Assembly (NCBI RefSeq): GCF_001483135.1
Contig: NZ_LNAL01000007.1
Location: 434,001-498,000, forward strand
Reading direction: 5' to 3'
DNA: 64,000 nucleotides
DNA from: Solirubrum puertoriconensis
GTDB lineage: Bacteria; Bacteroidota; Bacteroidia; Cytophagales; Hymenobacteraceae
Shown: positions 24,828 to 34,335 of the stretch, one piece after another
How the letters are laid out: every line of letters begins with the position of its first letter
How positions within the stretch are numbered: the stretch's first letter is position 1
Notes under the pieces: model-generated
What the model was told of the DNA's origin: nothing
Database searches by the model: none
Seen by the model: the letters and a program-made list of their open reading frames with translations, nothing else
Translations under genes and position numbers: made by a program

Positions 24828-25679
24828 ATGCTTCGAAGCTTTGTGCCTTTGTTGGTGCTGTTGCTGTTCAGCCACTTGGCGTTTGCTATTAAGCCCCTCC
24901 GCAAGTACTACCAAACTCCCGATTCGGTGGGTATGGCCTACCAGCCAACCCGCATCAGCACCCCCGATAAGCTGCACCTGCAGGCGTGGGACTGCAGTCC
25001 CGATGCCAAGCTCGATAAGCGTACCACCATTGTGCTGGCCAACGGCGACGCCGGCAACATGGGTGGCTGGGTGCACATGGCCAAGGAGCTAACTACCCAG
25101 GGGTACCGGGTGCTGCTATTCGATTACCGCGGCTTCGGCCAAAGCGACGATTTCGCCATGGATCAAGAGCGATTGTACTACAATGAGTTTGCCGACGACC
25201 TAGGTACCGCGTTGGCTTACGCCCGGCGGCAGTACCCGCGCAACCGGACCGGGGTGCTGGCCTTCTCCATGGGTACCATCTTGGCTACCAAAGTAGCTGC
25301 GCGCGAAAAGCTCGATTTCTTAATTGGAGAGGGCTACGTAGCCGATCCAACTTTGCATGTGGAGATTATAAAGCAGCTGAAGAACAAGACGATTAGCTTG
25401 CCAGCCGACGCCGATCAGTACAAACAGCTGCTGCCGCGCATTAGCTGCCCCGTGCTGTTGGTGGCCGGCACTACCGATGCGTTTACCCCATTGGCTCACT
25501 CGGAGCAGGTGGTAAACGCGGCTACCGGCAAGCAAGTGCGCCGCTTGGTGAAGTTTGAAGGCGGCCATCTCCAAGGCTCGGCCAAGCTAAGCCAGCAGCG
25601 ATACGCCGATGCCTACGTGCAGATGATCAGTGATTTCATAACAGAAACAAGCTCCAGAGCCAAGCGGCGCAAAGCCTAA
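24828..25679 (+). CDS. Secreted alpha/beta hydrolase
   Basis: A 283-residue protein with a signal peptide (hydrophobic residues 5-20, cleavage likely after LAFA). The alpha/beta hydrolase fold is shown by VLANGDAGNMGGWV (oxyanion region), DYRGFGQSDDF, the nucleophile in AFSMGT, the acid in GTTDAFTP and the His in FEGGHLQG. Substrate is not predictable. The C-terminus is basic (RAKRRKA). It follows the FkbM gene after 54 bases. Confidence 0.8.
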   Translation: MLRSFVPLLVLLLFSHLAFAIKPLRKYYQTPDSVGMAYQPTRISTPDKLHLQAWDCSPDAKLDKRTTIVLANGDAGNMGGWVHMAKELTTQGYRVLLFDYRGFGQSDDFAMDQERLYYNEFADDLGTALAYARRQYPRNRTGVLAFSMGTILATKVAAREKLDFLIGEGYVADPTLHVEIIKQLKNKTISLPADADQYKQLLPRISCPVLLVAGTTDAFTPLAHSEQVVNAATGKQVRRLVKFEGGHLQGSAKLSQQRYADAYVQMISDFITETSSRAKRRKA

Positions 25680-25776
25680 GCCCGCTTCTGCGTATGCTAT
25701 CGGAAGCTAACCAAAGCCTAGGTGGGCTTATTGCATGTGCGCGTGCAGCAACCCATGGCTACCCCGGCGTTTACCG

Positions 25777-26397
25777 ATGAGCAACGTGCCCAACAACCCC
25801 AATGAGCTTGACCTGCAGGTGCCGCATGGACTGTTGGGCATGCCGCGGCATTTGCGCATCAGCGGCAATACGCTCAGCTACACCGGGGCAAAATGGTTTA
25901 GCGGTATGGCGTACGAGTGGTTGCTGAGCGAGGTGGCGGGGGTGCGCTACAGCCACCAGTTGCTGGTGTTCTACCGGTTTAGGTTTGGCAACAGCTATAC
26001 CATTGAGCTGCGGCACCAAACGGGCGAGTTGCTACGCATCCGGATGTACTCGTTTGATGCCGACGAGGACGACGAAGACTGGAACCGGTACGAGCAGATA
26101 CTCGCTGCGCTGGAAGCGCCCGTGTTCGAGCGGCTCGAAGAGCAGGCCATGCGCAGCATCGAGGCCGGCGAAACGGTGTTGCTGGCCGGCGTGGCCGTAA
26201 ACCACCTAGGGCTTAGCTGGGCCGTGGATCAACAGCTAACCTGGACCGATTGCGACCTGCTGCAAACGCCGCAGTCCTTTACGCTCAACTCGCGCCATAA
26301 CAGCCGGCTGTTTACCACCATCAGCTACCAGCGCGAGTGGAATGCGGGGGTACTTTTGTCGGTAATTCAGACGATGTTGAAAAATCAAGCTGCCTGA
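25777..26397 (+). CDS. Hypothetical protein
   Basis: A 206-residue protein I do not recognise. It has no signal peptide or membrane helix, is rich in aromatic residues, and has an acidic patch DADEDDEDW near residue 90. The pattern of short hydrophobic strands (LRISGNTLSYTG, YTIELRHQTGELLRIRMYS) suggests a mainly beta structure, perhaps PH-like; this is inference. ATG 25777 (MSNVPNNPNELDLQ) is chosen over the upstream start at 25735, whose extra residues (CACSNPWLPRRLP) look untranslated. A CCTAGG copy lies in the gap before it. Confidence 0.6.
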   Translation: MSNVPNNPNELDLQVPHGLLGMPRHLRISGNTLSYTGAKWFSGMAYEWLLSEVAGVRYSHQLLVFYRFRFGNSYTIELRHQTGELLRIRMYSFDADEDDEDWNRYEQILAALEAPVFERLEEQAMRSIEAGETVLLAGVAVNHLGLSWAVDQQLTWTDCDLLQTPQSFTLNSRHNSRLFTTISYQREWNAGVLLSVIQTMLKNQAA

Positions 26398-26484
26398 TAC
26401 TCTTGAGCTTAAATAATTTTTATAATATAGCACTTTCATTAGCGTTCGGTTGTAATCATTAAGCACACTGTTCTTCTCCGTTTT

Positions 26485-26880
26485 ATGTTCAAAGTATTAC
26501 TTGTGCTGTTGAGCCTAGGTGCCATTAGCACTACCGGCCTTGCGCAGTCCACCAGTGGCTCGGTGCCCACGGCTACGGCTGCTGCCAACCCCAGCCCGGC
26601 TGATGTGGAGGCGTACATCAAGGCACAAACGGTGAAGGGCGGTGAACTCGACTTTAGCCAAATGTTGGCCACCCGCAAGCAAAGCATGTTCTTGCACCAG
26701 GGGGCCATGTACAATAAGCAGGAGTACGCCTTGGTGCTGTGGGGCATGCGCGCCAAAGCCTTAGGTGTACCCACCGCCGATAAAGCCTGTGCGCTGTTTG
26801 CCGCGGCCAACAATCGGCCCATCAGCAACGCCGAAAAGCAAGCCCTGACGAGCGGTTTCGATAGCGGCACCCGCGAATAA
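26485..26880 (+). CDS. Hypothetical secreted protein
   Basis: A 131-residue protein with a signal peptide (MFKVLLVLLSLGAISTTG, cleavage likely after GLAQ) and a Ser/Thr/Ala-rich stretch, so the mature protein of about 110 residues is probably periplasmic or exported. No family is recognised. One Cys (KACALF) is present. The upstream 87 bases are AT-rich. It ends before a bidirectional terminator. Confidence 0.6.
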   Translation: MFKVLLVLLSLGAISTTGLAQSTSGSVPTATAAANPSPADVEAYIKAQTVKGGELDFSQMLATRKQSMFLHQGAMYNKQEYALVLWGMRAKALGVPTADKACALFAAANNRPISNAEKQALTSGFDSGTRE

Positions 26881-26895
26881 CTGCAGCTGCCAGCA

Positions 26896-26940
26896 CAAAC
26901 AAAAAGCCCGAAACAACTGGTGTTTCGGGCTTTTTGTTTG
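26896..26940. terminator. Bidirectional terminator between convergent genes
   Basis: A 19-base perfect stem (CAAACAAAAAGCCCGAAAC with its complement) and a 7-base loop; T-runs are present in the stem ends on both strands. It serves the secreted protein gene (plus) and the nuclease gene (minus). Confidence 0.88.
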
Positions 26941-26957
26941 CCGGATACCTAGGGCGG

Positions 26958-28439
26958 CTACCGGGTTGGGCCGCTGTCTACTTGCGCCTCTAGGCGGTCT
27001 TGCACCTCGGTGGGTAGTTTGCTGAGCAAATCGAGGCCGGTGGCGTTTTCGATGGCATCGACGCTCACGCGGTAGCGGCTCCAGTCGGGGTCGACGGAGT
27101 TGTCGTTGGGCGTGTCAATGGCCACAATGCGGATTTGGCCGCTGGCCATGCGCTGTAAGTCGTTGTCGCCCTCGGGCAGCACCACCAGCACTTTCCACAC
27201 GCGCTTGGGCACGGTTACGCGGCCTTGGTCGAGAGTGGTGGCGGGACCGTTGGTGCCGGTGCCGCCTTTGCCGTAGCTGCCCATGAGCACGTACACCTCG
27301 TTGCCGGCTTTTACTAAGTCGCGCGAGTATTCCTCCAGGCTGTTCCAAGTGCGCTGGTTATTCATCGGCGCCTGCGGAATCATGTTCGTCATCAGGAAGG
27401 TAGCCGAGTTGTCGTCGAGGTCGTAGCTGCGGTCGGCTGAGGGGCAGTTGTGGCCGCGGTCGAAGCCCGAGCCGGAGTAGGAGCGGGGCGTAACCTGGTA
27501 CCAGCCGCGGGGCAGGGCCGGGTCGGGGCGGAAATCATCCTGGCGCGGAGCCGAGCCCATCCAGGCTTTGCTCAGGTGCCACATTACCCAGTTCGGAATG
27601 CCCCGGTCGCGCGAGTAGCTCAGCACAAACTGCGGCTTCTGCATCAGGTAGTTATTGGGCGAAGCCGTGGGGTTGGCGGTGGCACCGCTGGGGTTGCCGA
27701 GGGTCAGCGGATCGTCGCGGCGGGTGGTGCCGGTGATGCCTGAGCGGTTTGGGGCCGGCGTAGCAGCCGGCGTGCGGCTCGGTTGGGCCGGGCTGCTGGG
27801 CGTGGTGGCCACGCTGGGTGCGCTGCCGCCGCGGTAAGGCTCCACGGTAAAGTCGTCGATGTTCAGGCGGTCGTCACCACCGTCTACTTTCCGAATTTCG
27901 AGGCGCAGCGGGCCGGGGCGGTTTACCGCCACATCGGTGGTGATGCCGGCGCCTTCAACTTTCACCTCGGTGCCGGCGGGTTGCCAGGAGCGGCCGCGGT
28001 CGGTGCTGAGCCACAGCTGCCAGCGCACCGAGCCATCGCGCCCGTAGCTGGCATTGAACACGCGCACCCGGCCTGCGCCGCTGCCTAGGTCAAAACGCAT
28101 TTGGGCGCGGCCTTTGCCGCGGAGGCGCAGGGCTTTGTCGCCGCGTTTGTGGTCTTGCTCGGAGGTGCCAATCAGGGCATCATCGAGCAGCCAAGTACCC
28201 GAGGGCAGCTGCTCTTGCCCCGAGGCATACGAGCCTTTGCTGCCGACCTCAAAGTTTTCAGTGAGGGCGCGGGTTGTGCTCTGCACCGGTGAGGCGCCGG
28301 TTTCGGTGCCGACATCAGCATTGGAATTAGCTTGCACAACGGCCGTGTTCGAGGCCGAGTCATCGGACTTTTGCAAGCACGCGGCCAAAGCTCCGGTGAG
28401 CAACAAGCCGGAAAGGAGAGGGGAAGCGGAAAGACGCAT
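26958..28439 (-). CDS. NucA-type DNA/RNA non-specific endonuclease lipoprotein
   Basis: A 493-residue exported nuclease. A lipoprotein signal with lipobox LAAC (Cys21) is followed by a beta-rich module of about 150 residues (FEVGSKGSYASG to FTVEPYRG) that resembles a carbohydrate-binding or jelly-roll domain, then a Ser/Thr/Pro linker, then the nuclease. The catalytic motif DRGHNCPSADR has its His at 330, and the Mg-binding helix is NMIPQAPMNNQRTW followed by LEEYSRDL. It should degrade DNA and RNA at the cell surface or periplasm. ATG 28439 is the start that gives a proper signal peptide. The inhibitor-like domain at 23467-23859 could protect the cytoplasm. Confidence 0.9.
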   Translation of the reverse strand: MRLSASPLLSGLLLTGALAACLQKSDDSASNTAVVQANSNADVGTETGASPVQSTTRALTENFEVGSKGSYASGQEQLPSGTWLLDDALIGTSEQDHKRGDKALRLRGKGRAQMRFDLGSGAGRVRVFNASYGRDGSVRWQLWLSTDRGRSWQPAGTEVKVEGAGITTDVAVNRPGPLRLEIRKVDGGDDRLNIDDFTVEPYRGGSAPSVATTPSSPAQPSRTPAATPAPNRSGITGTTRRDDPLTLGNPSGATANPTASPNNYLMQKPQFVLSYSRDRGIPNWVMWHLSKAWMGSAPRQDDFRPDPALPRGWYQVTPRSYSGSGFDRGHNCPSADRSYDLDDNSATFLMTNMIPQAPMNNQRTWNSLEEYSRDLVKAGNEVYVLMGSYGKGGTGTNGPATTLDQGRVTVPKRVWKVLVVLPEGDNDLQRMASGQIRIVAIDTPNDNSVDPDWSRYRVSVDAIENATGLDLLSKLPTEVQDRLEAQVDSGPTR

Positions 28440-28564
28440 GAGCGAAGGTATCAAGGGAAAACAACCCGGCAACCAGCCCAAGGTAGGGTTTGTGGCAGCC
28501 CAACCATAATACGCTAGGGCTGCGGCTACCGATTGCCTAATTTGCGGCTTGGAGCAACGGGGTT

Positions 28565-31500
28565 ATGGCAGTTTTATTTACAAGTCCGGTTCGTACAGCG
28601 CGGGTAGCTGTGGCGCATTTGTTCGCCACCGGCGCCTACCGCCCCGATACCAAACACGGCTTGTTGCACCTAGGGGTACTGCCGCTTGAGCCCGGCGCCA
28701 AGGTGCAGCAGTGGCTGCTGAACCCCGAGCGCGACTACTCCGCCGCCGTAAGTACCGCCAGCGGGGTAGCCAACGCCCGCGCCAAAGAAGCGCCTACCTG
28801 GCCCGAAGTGGCCGAAGAGGCGCAAGCCGCCCTGGGTGCTTTCGATGCCTTACTGATTATGGACCGCGCCGGGCAGCCCTCGCCCGAACGGCTATGGCTG
28901 GAGCAGCACGTGCTGGCCGGCATGACCAAGCCGCCCATGTGCGTGGGGCTCGATGAGCTGCTGGCGTTCTTCCTGCCCAACGAAGTGCTCGACGATGCCG
29001 ATGAGCTGCTCGAGAAACTGGTGGTGCAGGATAAAGCCGTCAGCGAAAAGCTCGGCTATGCCAAGCGCAACGACGATGGCGCCGTGCCCCAGCTGCCCTT
29101 TCTGCTGCACGCCATGCGCCGGGCCGTGCGCCGCGTGCTCGAGAGCTTGCTGCAGCCCCAGGGCCAAAACGGGCAACAGTGGCTGCCTGGCTACACCTTA
29201 CTCGATGCGGTAATCAGCCTGGCGCCGCGCCGCCCCGAGTTGCGCGCCTTCCGGTTGCTGAAGGCCCTGGCCCAGCAACCCGATTGCTGCGACGATACCG
29301 CCCGCCGCGCCAACCCCAATGCGCCCAACCGCTTACCGCTGCCGCCTCCGCAACCCGCCTGGCCGCAGCTCGAGCAAATGGCGCTGCTCCTCAACAACTA
29401 CCTGGCCCGTTGGCGCGACAAAGCCGACGACAGCGCCGCGCCCGAGTTGGGCCTAGGTGATGTATCGGAGCAGCAGGTAGAGGAGGCATTTGAGCAGCTG
29501 GCCAAGCGCATGAGCAGCGGCAAAAGCACCTTTCAGCCGCGCCCGCAGCAGCTGGAGTACGCCCGTTTTATAGCGCGTGCGGTGGGCAGCCACGGCGCTT
29601 ACACTATCGAGGCCGGCACGGGTACGGGCAAAACGTTTGGCTACCTGGTGCCGTCGTTGGAGTACCTGCGCCACGCGCCCGAGGCCTTGGTGGTGGTGGC
29701 TACCTCCACCAAAAACCTGCAGGAGCAAATGCGCCAAGGCGAACTGCCGGCCCTGCTGCGCGAGGCCGATGGCCGCCGTACCGCCCGGTACAAAGCCATT
29801 CGGACGGCTACGCTCAAGGGCAAAAACTGCTACTTGTGCGTGGAGGCGCTCGGCCGCGCGTTCGACGACTGCCTGGGCCGCGGCGCCGAGTGGCCGGCGG
29901 CGTTGGCGTGGTTTTACCTGGCCCTGCGCCTGCGCGATACCGAAGGCGAAATCGAAGGCATTGCCCGCCCACTGAGCGCCCACCCGCAGCTCGGCCCGGC
30001 GTTGCGCCAGCTGCTGCGGCGCGTTACCGCCGACCGCGCCTGCCGCCACGGCGCCTTGCCCGGCCGCAAAGCCTGCGTGTACCCGGCCCACCGCCTGCGG
30101 GCCGAGCAGGCCAACTTGCTGATCGTCAACCACCACAAGCTGGCTTTGCTGCCGCCGAAAGTGGTGGAGCGGGCCACGGTGTGTATTATTGATGAGGCTG
30201 ATCGCTTTCCGGATAACTTCCGCTCGGCGCTGGCCCGCAGCCTCGATGCCCGCGAGCTGCACGACGAGCTATTGGAGCCGTTGCTGCACGGCCAGCCTAT
30301 GGCCAACCGCAATGCCCGCCAAACTGCTGAAGAATCCGAGGCCCCAGCCAAAGCCCTGCGCCGCTCCGAGCCCTTCCTGAACCAGTTGCGCGAGCGGCTG
30401 CGCGACGAGGAAGAAGCCCTGTGGCGGCAAGTGCCCGTGGCCGATCAGCCCGGCCCCGACGATGCCAGCCGCGCCGCTTACGAGGCCATCGAAGAAGCCC
30501 GCCTGGAAGAGCTGGGTGCTAAAGTGGCGCTGCTCGAGCAAGTAGCCGAGCTGATGCGCGAAACTCCTGCTGCTCTCGACGCCCGCCAAACCGCCGATGC
30601 TGCCTGGATGCGCTACGCCATTGAGGCCGCGCCCTACCGCCGCCGCCAAGCCGTGCGCACCGCGCTGCACGCCCTCACCGAGGCCGCCGTGCCGCTGCAC
30701 GAATCATTAGCGGCCCTAGGTGCCGTGAGCAGCCAGTTCCAGAGCAAGGGTGGGCGGGCGGCTGCATTGCCATTCCCGCTCGGCGAGACGCACTGGCACG
30801 ACAACGTGCGCGTGGAGCAGCCCGGCCGCGCGCCGTTGGCGCGCCCCTTTCACCGGGAGCTGGTGGCCGCGCTGCCCCCGCTGAGTGCCCCGCTCAAAAC
30901 CTCGGCCAAGCACCTAGGGCAAGTGCGCCGGCACCTGGCAGTGGCCCTGAACATCAACCTAACCGAAGACGAAGACGGCGCGCCCATCAGCGATGACGAA
31001 GACAGCGGCGCCAGAAACTACGACGAACGCCTGTGCCGCCGCACCGAGCGTTTTGCCGAAATAGCCGAGGGCCAGGCCGATGTGCTGGAGCGGTTGCTCG
31101 AGGAGTTTCCGTGCCGCGAGTTTGTGCCCGTGGTAGTGCGCGAGGCCGAGGCCAACGGCCTAGGTTGGCAGCTGGTGCGGCAGCCCTACGCGCTGTGGCC
31201 CTACCTAGGCGCCACACCCGACCCCGAAACCGGCGAGCCGCTGCAACAAGCCCCCGACGAAACTTCCGAAGAGTACACCAAGCGCCTGCTGGCCGCCCGC
31301 GCCGCCTTGCGCCGCATGAGCGGGGAGCCGGCCACGACGCTGTTCGATCAGTTTCGGACGGTGGTGTTTACCTCGGCCACGCTTTACGTCGACAACCACC
31401 TGGGCTACTTCCGGCAGCTGCTCGATATGCGCGTACCCTTCGCGGCCGAGCAGCGCATTTTGCCCATTTTCGACTACGACAACCCCAAAGCCGAGCCGGT

Positions 31501-32230
31501 ACTGGGCGGCGTGCCTACGTACCTGCCCATGTTCAGGGCCAGCGCGCCGCCACAGGAGCGCCGCGCCTGGTGCGAGGCGCAATTGCGCACTTTGTTGCCG
31601 CTGCTGATTACCCTGGAAGGCCGCACGCTGGTGCTGTTTACCTCAAACGAGGAAATGCGCTACGCCGCCGATTGGCTGGAGCCCCGCCTGGCCGAGCACG
31701 ACATTGAGCTGCTGATGCAAAACGGCGCCAGCCAGTGGGAAATCCGCCGTTTCCGGCGCGTGGAGCAAACCGTGCTCCTGGGTGTCGACCGCATGTGGAC
31801 GGGCGTGGACTTTGCTGGGCCTACGTTGTCGCAAGTGGTGGTGTGGCGGCTGCCGTTTCCGTCGTTGGGCGAGCCGCTTATCAGCCACCGCAAACGCTAC
31901 GAAGCCGACGAAACTTTCTGGGGGCAGTTTTACCGGCCCGCCGCGCGGCTCAAGCTGCGCCAAGGGTTTGGCCGCCTGGTGCGCCGCCAGCGCGACCGGG
32001 GCGCGTTTATCATCCTCGACCGCCGCGTGGCCGCGGCTTTTTATGCTGATGTGCTATCGGAATTTGAGCTGAAGGACTTCCAACACTTCAGCTCGCCCGA
32101 ACGGCTGCTCGAGCAAACCACCGGCCCCTTGCTGCACCTCCTCCGGCTGGGCGAAGATTTCAAGCGGCGCGAGCTAAGCGTGGAGCAGTTGCTGGAGCTG
32201 AGCCGCGGCTGGTACCCCGAGCTGGCGTAG
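28565..32230 (+). CDS. Large DinG/XPD-family helicase with degenerate exonuclease-like N-terminus
   Basis: A 1221-residue superfamily 2 helicase. Walker A is AGTGTGKT (about residue 351), the Walker B box is DEAD (about 541), then TSATLYVDN, VDRMWTGVDFAGP, and the motif VI segment RQGFGRLVRR (about 1130). Four Cys (about 422, 425, 493, 503) are placed like the XPD/DinG 4Fe-4S cluster. Residues 1-200 resemble a DnaQ-type exonuclease in layout (LGVLPLEPG, WLLNPERDYS, APTWPEVAEEA) but lack the DxE metal ligands. A helicase for DNA repair is likely. It is far larger than E. coli DinG (about 720). Confidence 0.85.
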   Translation: MAVLFTSPVRTARVAVAHLFATGAYRPDTKHGLLHLGVLPLEPGAKVQQWLLNPERDYSAAVSTASGVANARAKEAPTWPEVAEEAQAALGAFDALLIMDRAGQPSPERLWLEQHVLAGMTKPPMCVGLDELLAFFLPNEVLDDADELLEKLVVQDKAVSEKLGYAKRNDDGAVPQLPFLLHAMRRAVRRVLESLLQPQGQNGQQWLPGYTLLDAVISLAPRRPELRAFRLLKALAQQPDCCDDTARRANPNAPNRLPLPPPQPAWPQLEQMALLLNNYLARWRDKADDSAAPELGLGDVSEQQVEEAFEQLAKRMSSGKSTFQPRPQQLEYARFIARAVGSHGAYTIEAGTGTGKTFGYLVPSLEYLRHAPEALVVVATSTKNLQEQMRQGELPALLREADGRRTARYKAIRTATLKGKNCYLCVEALGRAFDDCLGRGAEWPAALAWFYLALRLRDTEGEIEGIARPLSAHPQLGPALRQLLRRVTADRACRHGALPGRKACVYPAHRLRAEQANLLIVNHHKLALLPPKVVERATVCIIDEADRFPDNFRSALARSLDARELHDELLEPLLHGQPMANRNARQTAEESEAPAKALRRSEPFLNQLRERLRDEEEALWRQVPVADQPGPDDASRAAYEAIEEARLEELGAKVALLEQVAELMRETPAALDARQTADAAWMRYAIEAAPYRRRQAVRTALHALTEAAVPLHESLAALGAVSSQFQSKGGRAAALPFPLGETHWHDNVRVEQPGRAPLARPFHRELVAALPPLSAPLKTSAKHLGQVRRHLAVALNINLTEDEDGAPISDDEDSGARNYDERLCRRTERFAEIAEGQADVLERLLEEFPCREFVPVVVREAEANGLGWQLVRQPYALWPYLGATPDPETGEPLQQAPDETSEEYTKRLLAARAALRRMSGEPATTLFDQFRTVVFTSATLYVDNHLGYFRQLLDMRVPFAAEQRILPIFDYDNPKAEPVLGGVPTYLPMFRASAPPQERRAWCEAQLRTLLPLLITLEGRTLVLFTSNEEMRYAADWLEPRLAEHDIELLMQNGASQWEIRRFRRVEQTVLLGVDRMWTGVDFAGPTLSQVVVWRLPFPSLGEPLISHRKRYEADETFWGQFYRPAARLKLRQGFGRLVRRQRDRGAFIILDRRVAAAFYADVLSEFELKDFQHFSSPERLLEQTTGPLLHLLRLGEDFKRRELSVEQLLELSRGWYPELA

Positions 32231-32353
32231 GAGTGAGGCAACGCAACGGAATCGGTAAAACCGACGTCGTTGCTGCCATTGCCGAGCTTGCTGCTCGAAA
32301 TCTACCTAGGGGCCACTACCTTGCTGCCTGCAATTCTACTCCCCCCACCGCAC

Positions 32354-34126
32354 ATGACCCCTCGTTACTCCTTGGCGCTGCTGAGCCTTGCCACGGCCGG
32401 CACGCTCGCCATGGCCAGCTGCCAAAGCAGCTCCGACAAACCCAACGGCGAAGCCAGCACCGCCGATGTGGGCTTCGACCGCTACAAGCAGCGCTTTGTC
32501 GATTCGCTGTGGTACTACAATCCCGGCTGGGCCTCGTCGGTTGGCTACCACAAGTACGACTCGTTGCTGGTGATACCCAACGCCGGCCGCCGGCAGCAAG
32601 AAGCCCAAGCTTATAATCGTTGGCAGAAGGAGCTGCGGGAGTTTGAGTTCGGGAAGCTGTCGGTGAACAACCAAACCGACTACCAACTGATGATGAACCT
32701 GCTGCAGTCGTCGCGTTGGTACGCCGATACGCTGCGCAACTGGGAGTGGAACCCGGCGCAGTACAACCTCAGCGAACCGGTAGCCGAAATCCTGAACGGC
32801 CGCTACCAGCCCCTCGACCGCCGTTTGCGCAGCGTATCGCTGAAAATCAGCCGCGCCGCCGAGTTTTACGAAGCAGCCAAGAGCAACCTGAAGAATCCAA
32901 CCAAGGAGCACCTCGAGTTGGCCATTTTGCAGAACCGCGGCGGGCTGGAGGTATTCGGCAAGGCGCTGCAAGATTCCATTAACCGCTCGGGCCTGAGCGA
33001 GCAGGAGAAAACGCAGCTGCGCACCCGCGTGAACACCACGCGCATGGCCATCGAGAGCTACGTCAGCTTCTTGAACAAGGATGTACGCCCGCAGGCCACG
33101 CGCAGCTTCCGCATCGGCAAGCCTTTGTTTGACCGTAAGTTCTACTACGATATTCAGTCGAGCTCCACGGCCGACCAAGTCTACCAGAAAGCCCAAGCCC
33201 ACAAAAAGGAGCTGCTGCGCGACATGGGCGTGCGGGCTACCCGCCTGTGGCCGAAGTACTTCGCGGGCAAGCCCATGCCCGCCGATACGCTCACGCGCAT
33301 TCGGGAGGTAATCGGCAAGCTGTCGTCGGTGCACACCACGCAACAGGGCTTTGTAGATGCCGTGAAGCAGCAGATTCCGCAGCTCGTGAAGTTTGTGGAC
33401 GAGCACAAGCTGCTGACGCAGGACCCCAGCAAGCCGCTGGTGGTGCGCGAAACGCCCTTGTACATGCGCGGCAGCGGTGCCGGTGCATCAGTTTCGGCTC
33501 CTGGGCCCTACGACAAAGGTGCCGACACCTACTACAACGTGGAGCCGATTGTGGACTGGAAACCCGAGCAGGCCGAAAGCTACCTGCGCGAGTACAACCA
33601 ATACACGCTGCAAATCCTGAACATCCACGAGGCCATTCCGGGCCACTACACGCAGCTGGTATACGCCAACCAGTCGCCCAGCATCATCAAAGCGGTGCTC
33701 GGCAACGGCGCCATGATTGAGGGGTGGGCCGTGTACTCGGAGCGCATGATGCTGGAAAGCGGCTACGGCAACAACTCCGACGAAATCTGGCTGATGTGGG
33801 ACAAATGGAACATGCGCGTAACGCTCAACACCATTCTCGACCACTTGGTACACGTGGGCAACATTTCGGAGCAAGACGCCGTGCAGATGCTCGTGCGCGA
33901 CGGATTTCAGGAGCAAGCCGAAGCCACCAACAAGTGGCGCCGCGCCACGCTTAGCCAGGTGCAGCTCAGCTCGTATTTCACGGGCTACACCGAGATTTAC
34001 GACCTGCGCGAAGAGCTCAAGCAGAAGCAAGGCAAAGACTTCGACCTGAAAGCCTTCAACGAGCAGTTCCTGAGCTACGGCAGCGCGCCGGTGAAGTACA
34101 TCCGCGAGATGATGCTGAAAAAGTAA
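32354..34126 (+). CDS. DUF885 family lipoprotein, putative metallopeptidase
   Basis: A 590-residue DUF885 protein. The N-terminus is a lipoprotein signal (MTPRYSLALLSLATAGTLAM, lipobox MASC). Near the C-terminus HEAIPGHYTQL provides a HExxxGH zinc motif (His425, Glu426, His431), followed by IEGWAVYSERM, which is typical of the family and resembles gluzincin peptidases. Peptidase or carboxypeptidase activity is inferred from the motif. ATG 32354 is chosen because it creates the signal peptide; the frame opens at 32270. A terminator follows at 34148. Confidence 0.88.
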   Translation: MTPRYSLALLSLATAGTLAMASCQSSSDKPNGEASTADVGFDRYKQRFVDSLWYYNPGWASSVGYHKYDSLLVIPNAGRRQQEAQAYNRWQKELREFEFGKLSVNNQTDYQLMMNLLQSSRWYADTLRNWEWNPAQYNLSEPVAEILNGRYQPLDRRLRSVSLKISRAAEFYEAAKSNLKNPTKEHLELAILQNRGGLEVFGKALQDSINRSGLSEQEKTQLRTRVNTTRMAIESYVSFLNKDVRPQATRSFRIGKPLFDRKFYYDIQSSSTADQVYQKAQAHKKELLRDMGVRATRLWPKYFAGKPMPADTLTRIREVIGKLSSVHTTQQGFVDAVKQQIPQLVKFVDEHKLLTQDPSKPLVVRETPLYMRGSGAGASVSAPGPYDKGADTYYNVEPIVDWKPEQAESYLREYNQYTLQILNIHEAIPGHYTQLVYANQSPSIIKAVLGNGAMIEGWAVYSERMMLESGYGNNSDEIWLMWDKWNMRVTLNTILDHLVHVGNISEQDAVQMLVRDGFQEQAEATNKWRRATLSQVQLSSYFTGYTEIYDLREELKQKQGKDFDLKAFNEQFLSYGSAPVKYIREMMLKK

Positions 34127-34147
34127 GCCGCCCTAGGTGCGGAATTG

Positions 34148-34189
34148 GCCCGGCGTCGGTAGCAGTAGCCACCGGCGCCGGGCTTTTTT
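34148..34189 (+). terminator. Terminator after the DUF885 gene
   Basis: A 13-base stem with one G-T pair (GCCCGGCGTCGGT against ACCGGCGCCGGGC), a 10-base loop and a six-T tract. The gap to the next gene (34127-34335) also contains three CCTAGG palindromes at 34132, 34195 and 34322. Confidence 0.82.
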
Positions 34190-34335
34190 GCTGCCCTAGG
34201 TGGCAAATGCGCATCAGCAGGAGGGGGCAGCCCGCTTTTGGTTGAGTGCACTTTGATTAGCCGAATAGTCCGGCGCGTGCGTATAGGATTGTCTATTGCA
34301 TGCGCCGCGACCAACCAACCACCTAGGGCTACACC

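Noticed and set aside
29453-30262. Minus-strand frame of 269 codons opposite the helicase gene
   Set aside because: Gln/Gly/Ala-rich shadow created by codon bias of the plus-strand gene; no motif or start signal.
32336-33406. Minus-strand frame of 356 codons opposite the DUF885 gene
   Set aside because: Antisense shadow; the plus-strand product has a lipobox and HExxxGH motif, while this frame has no recognisable features.
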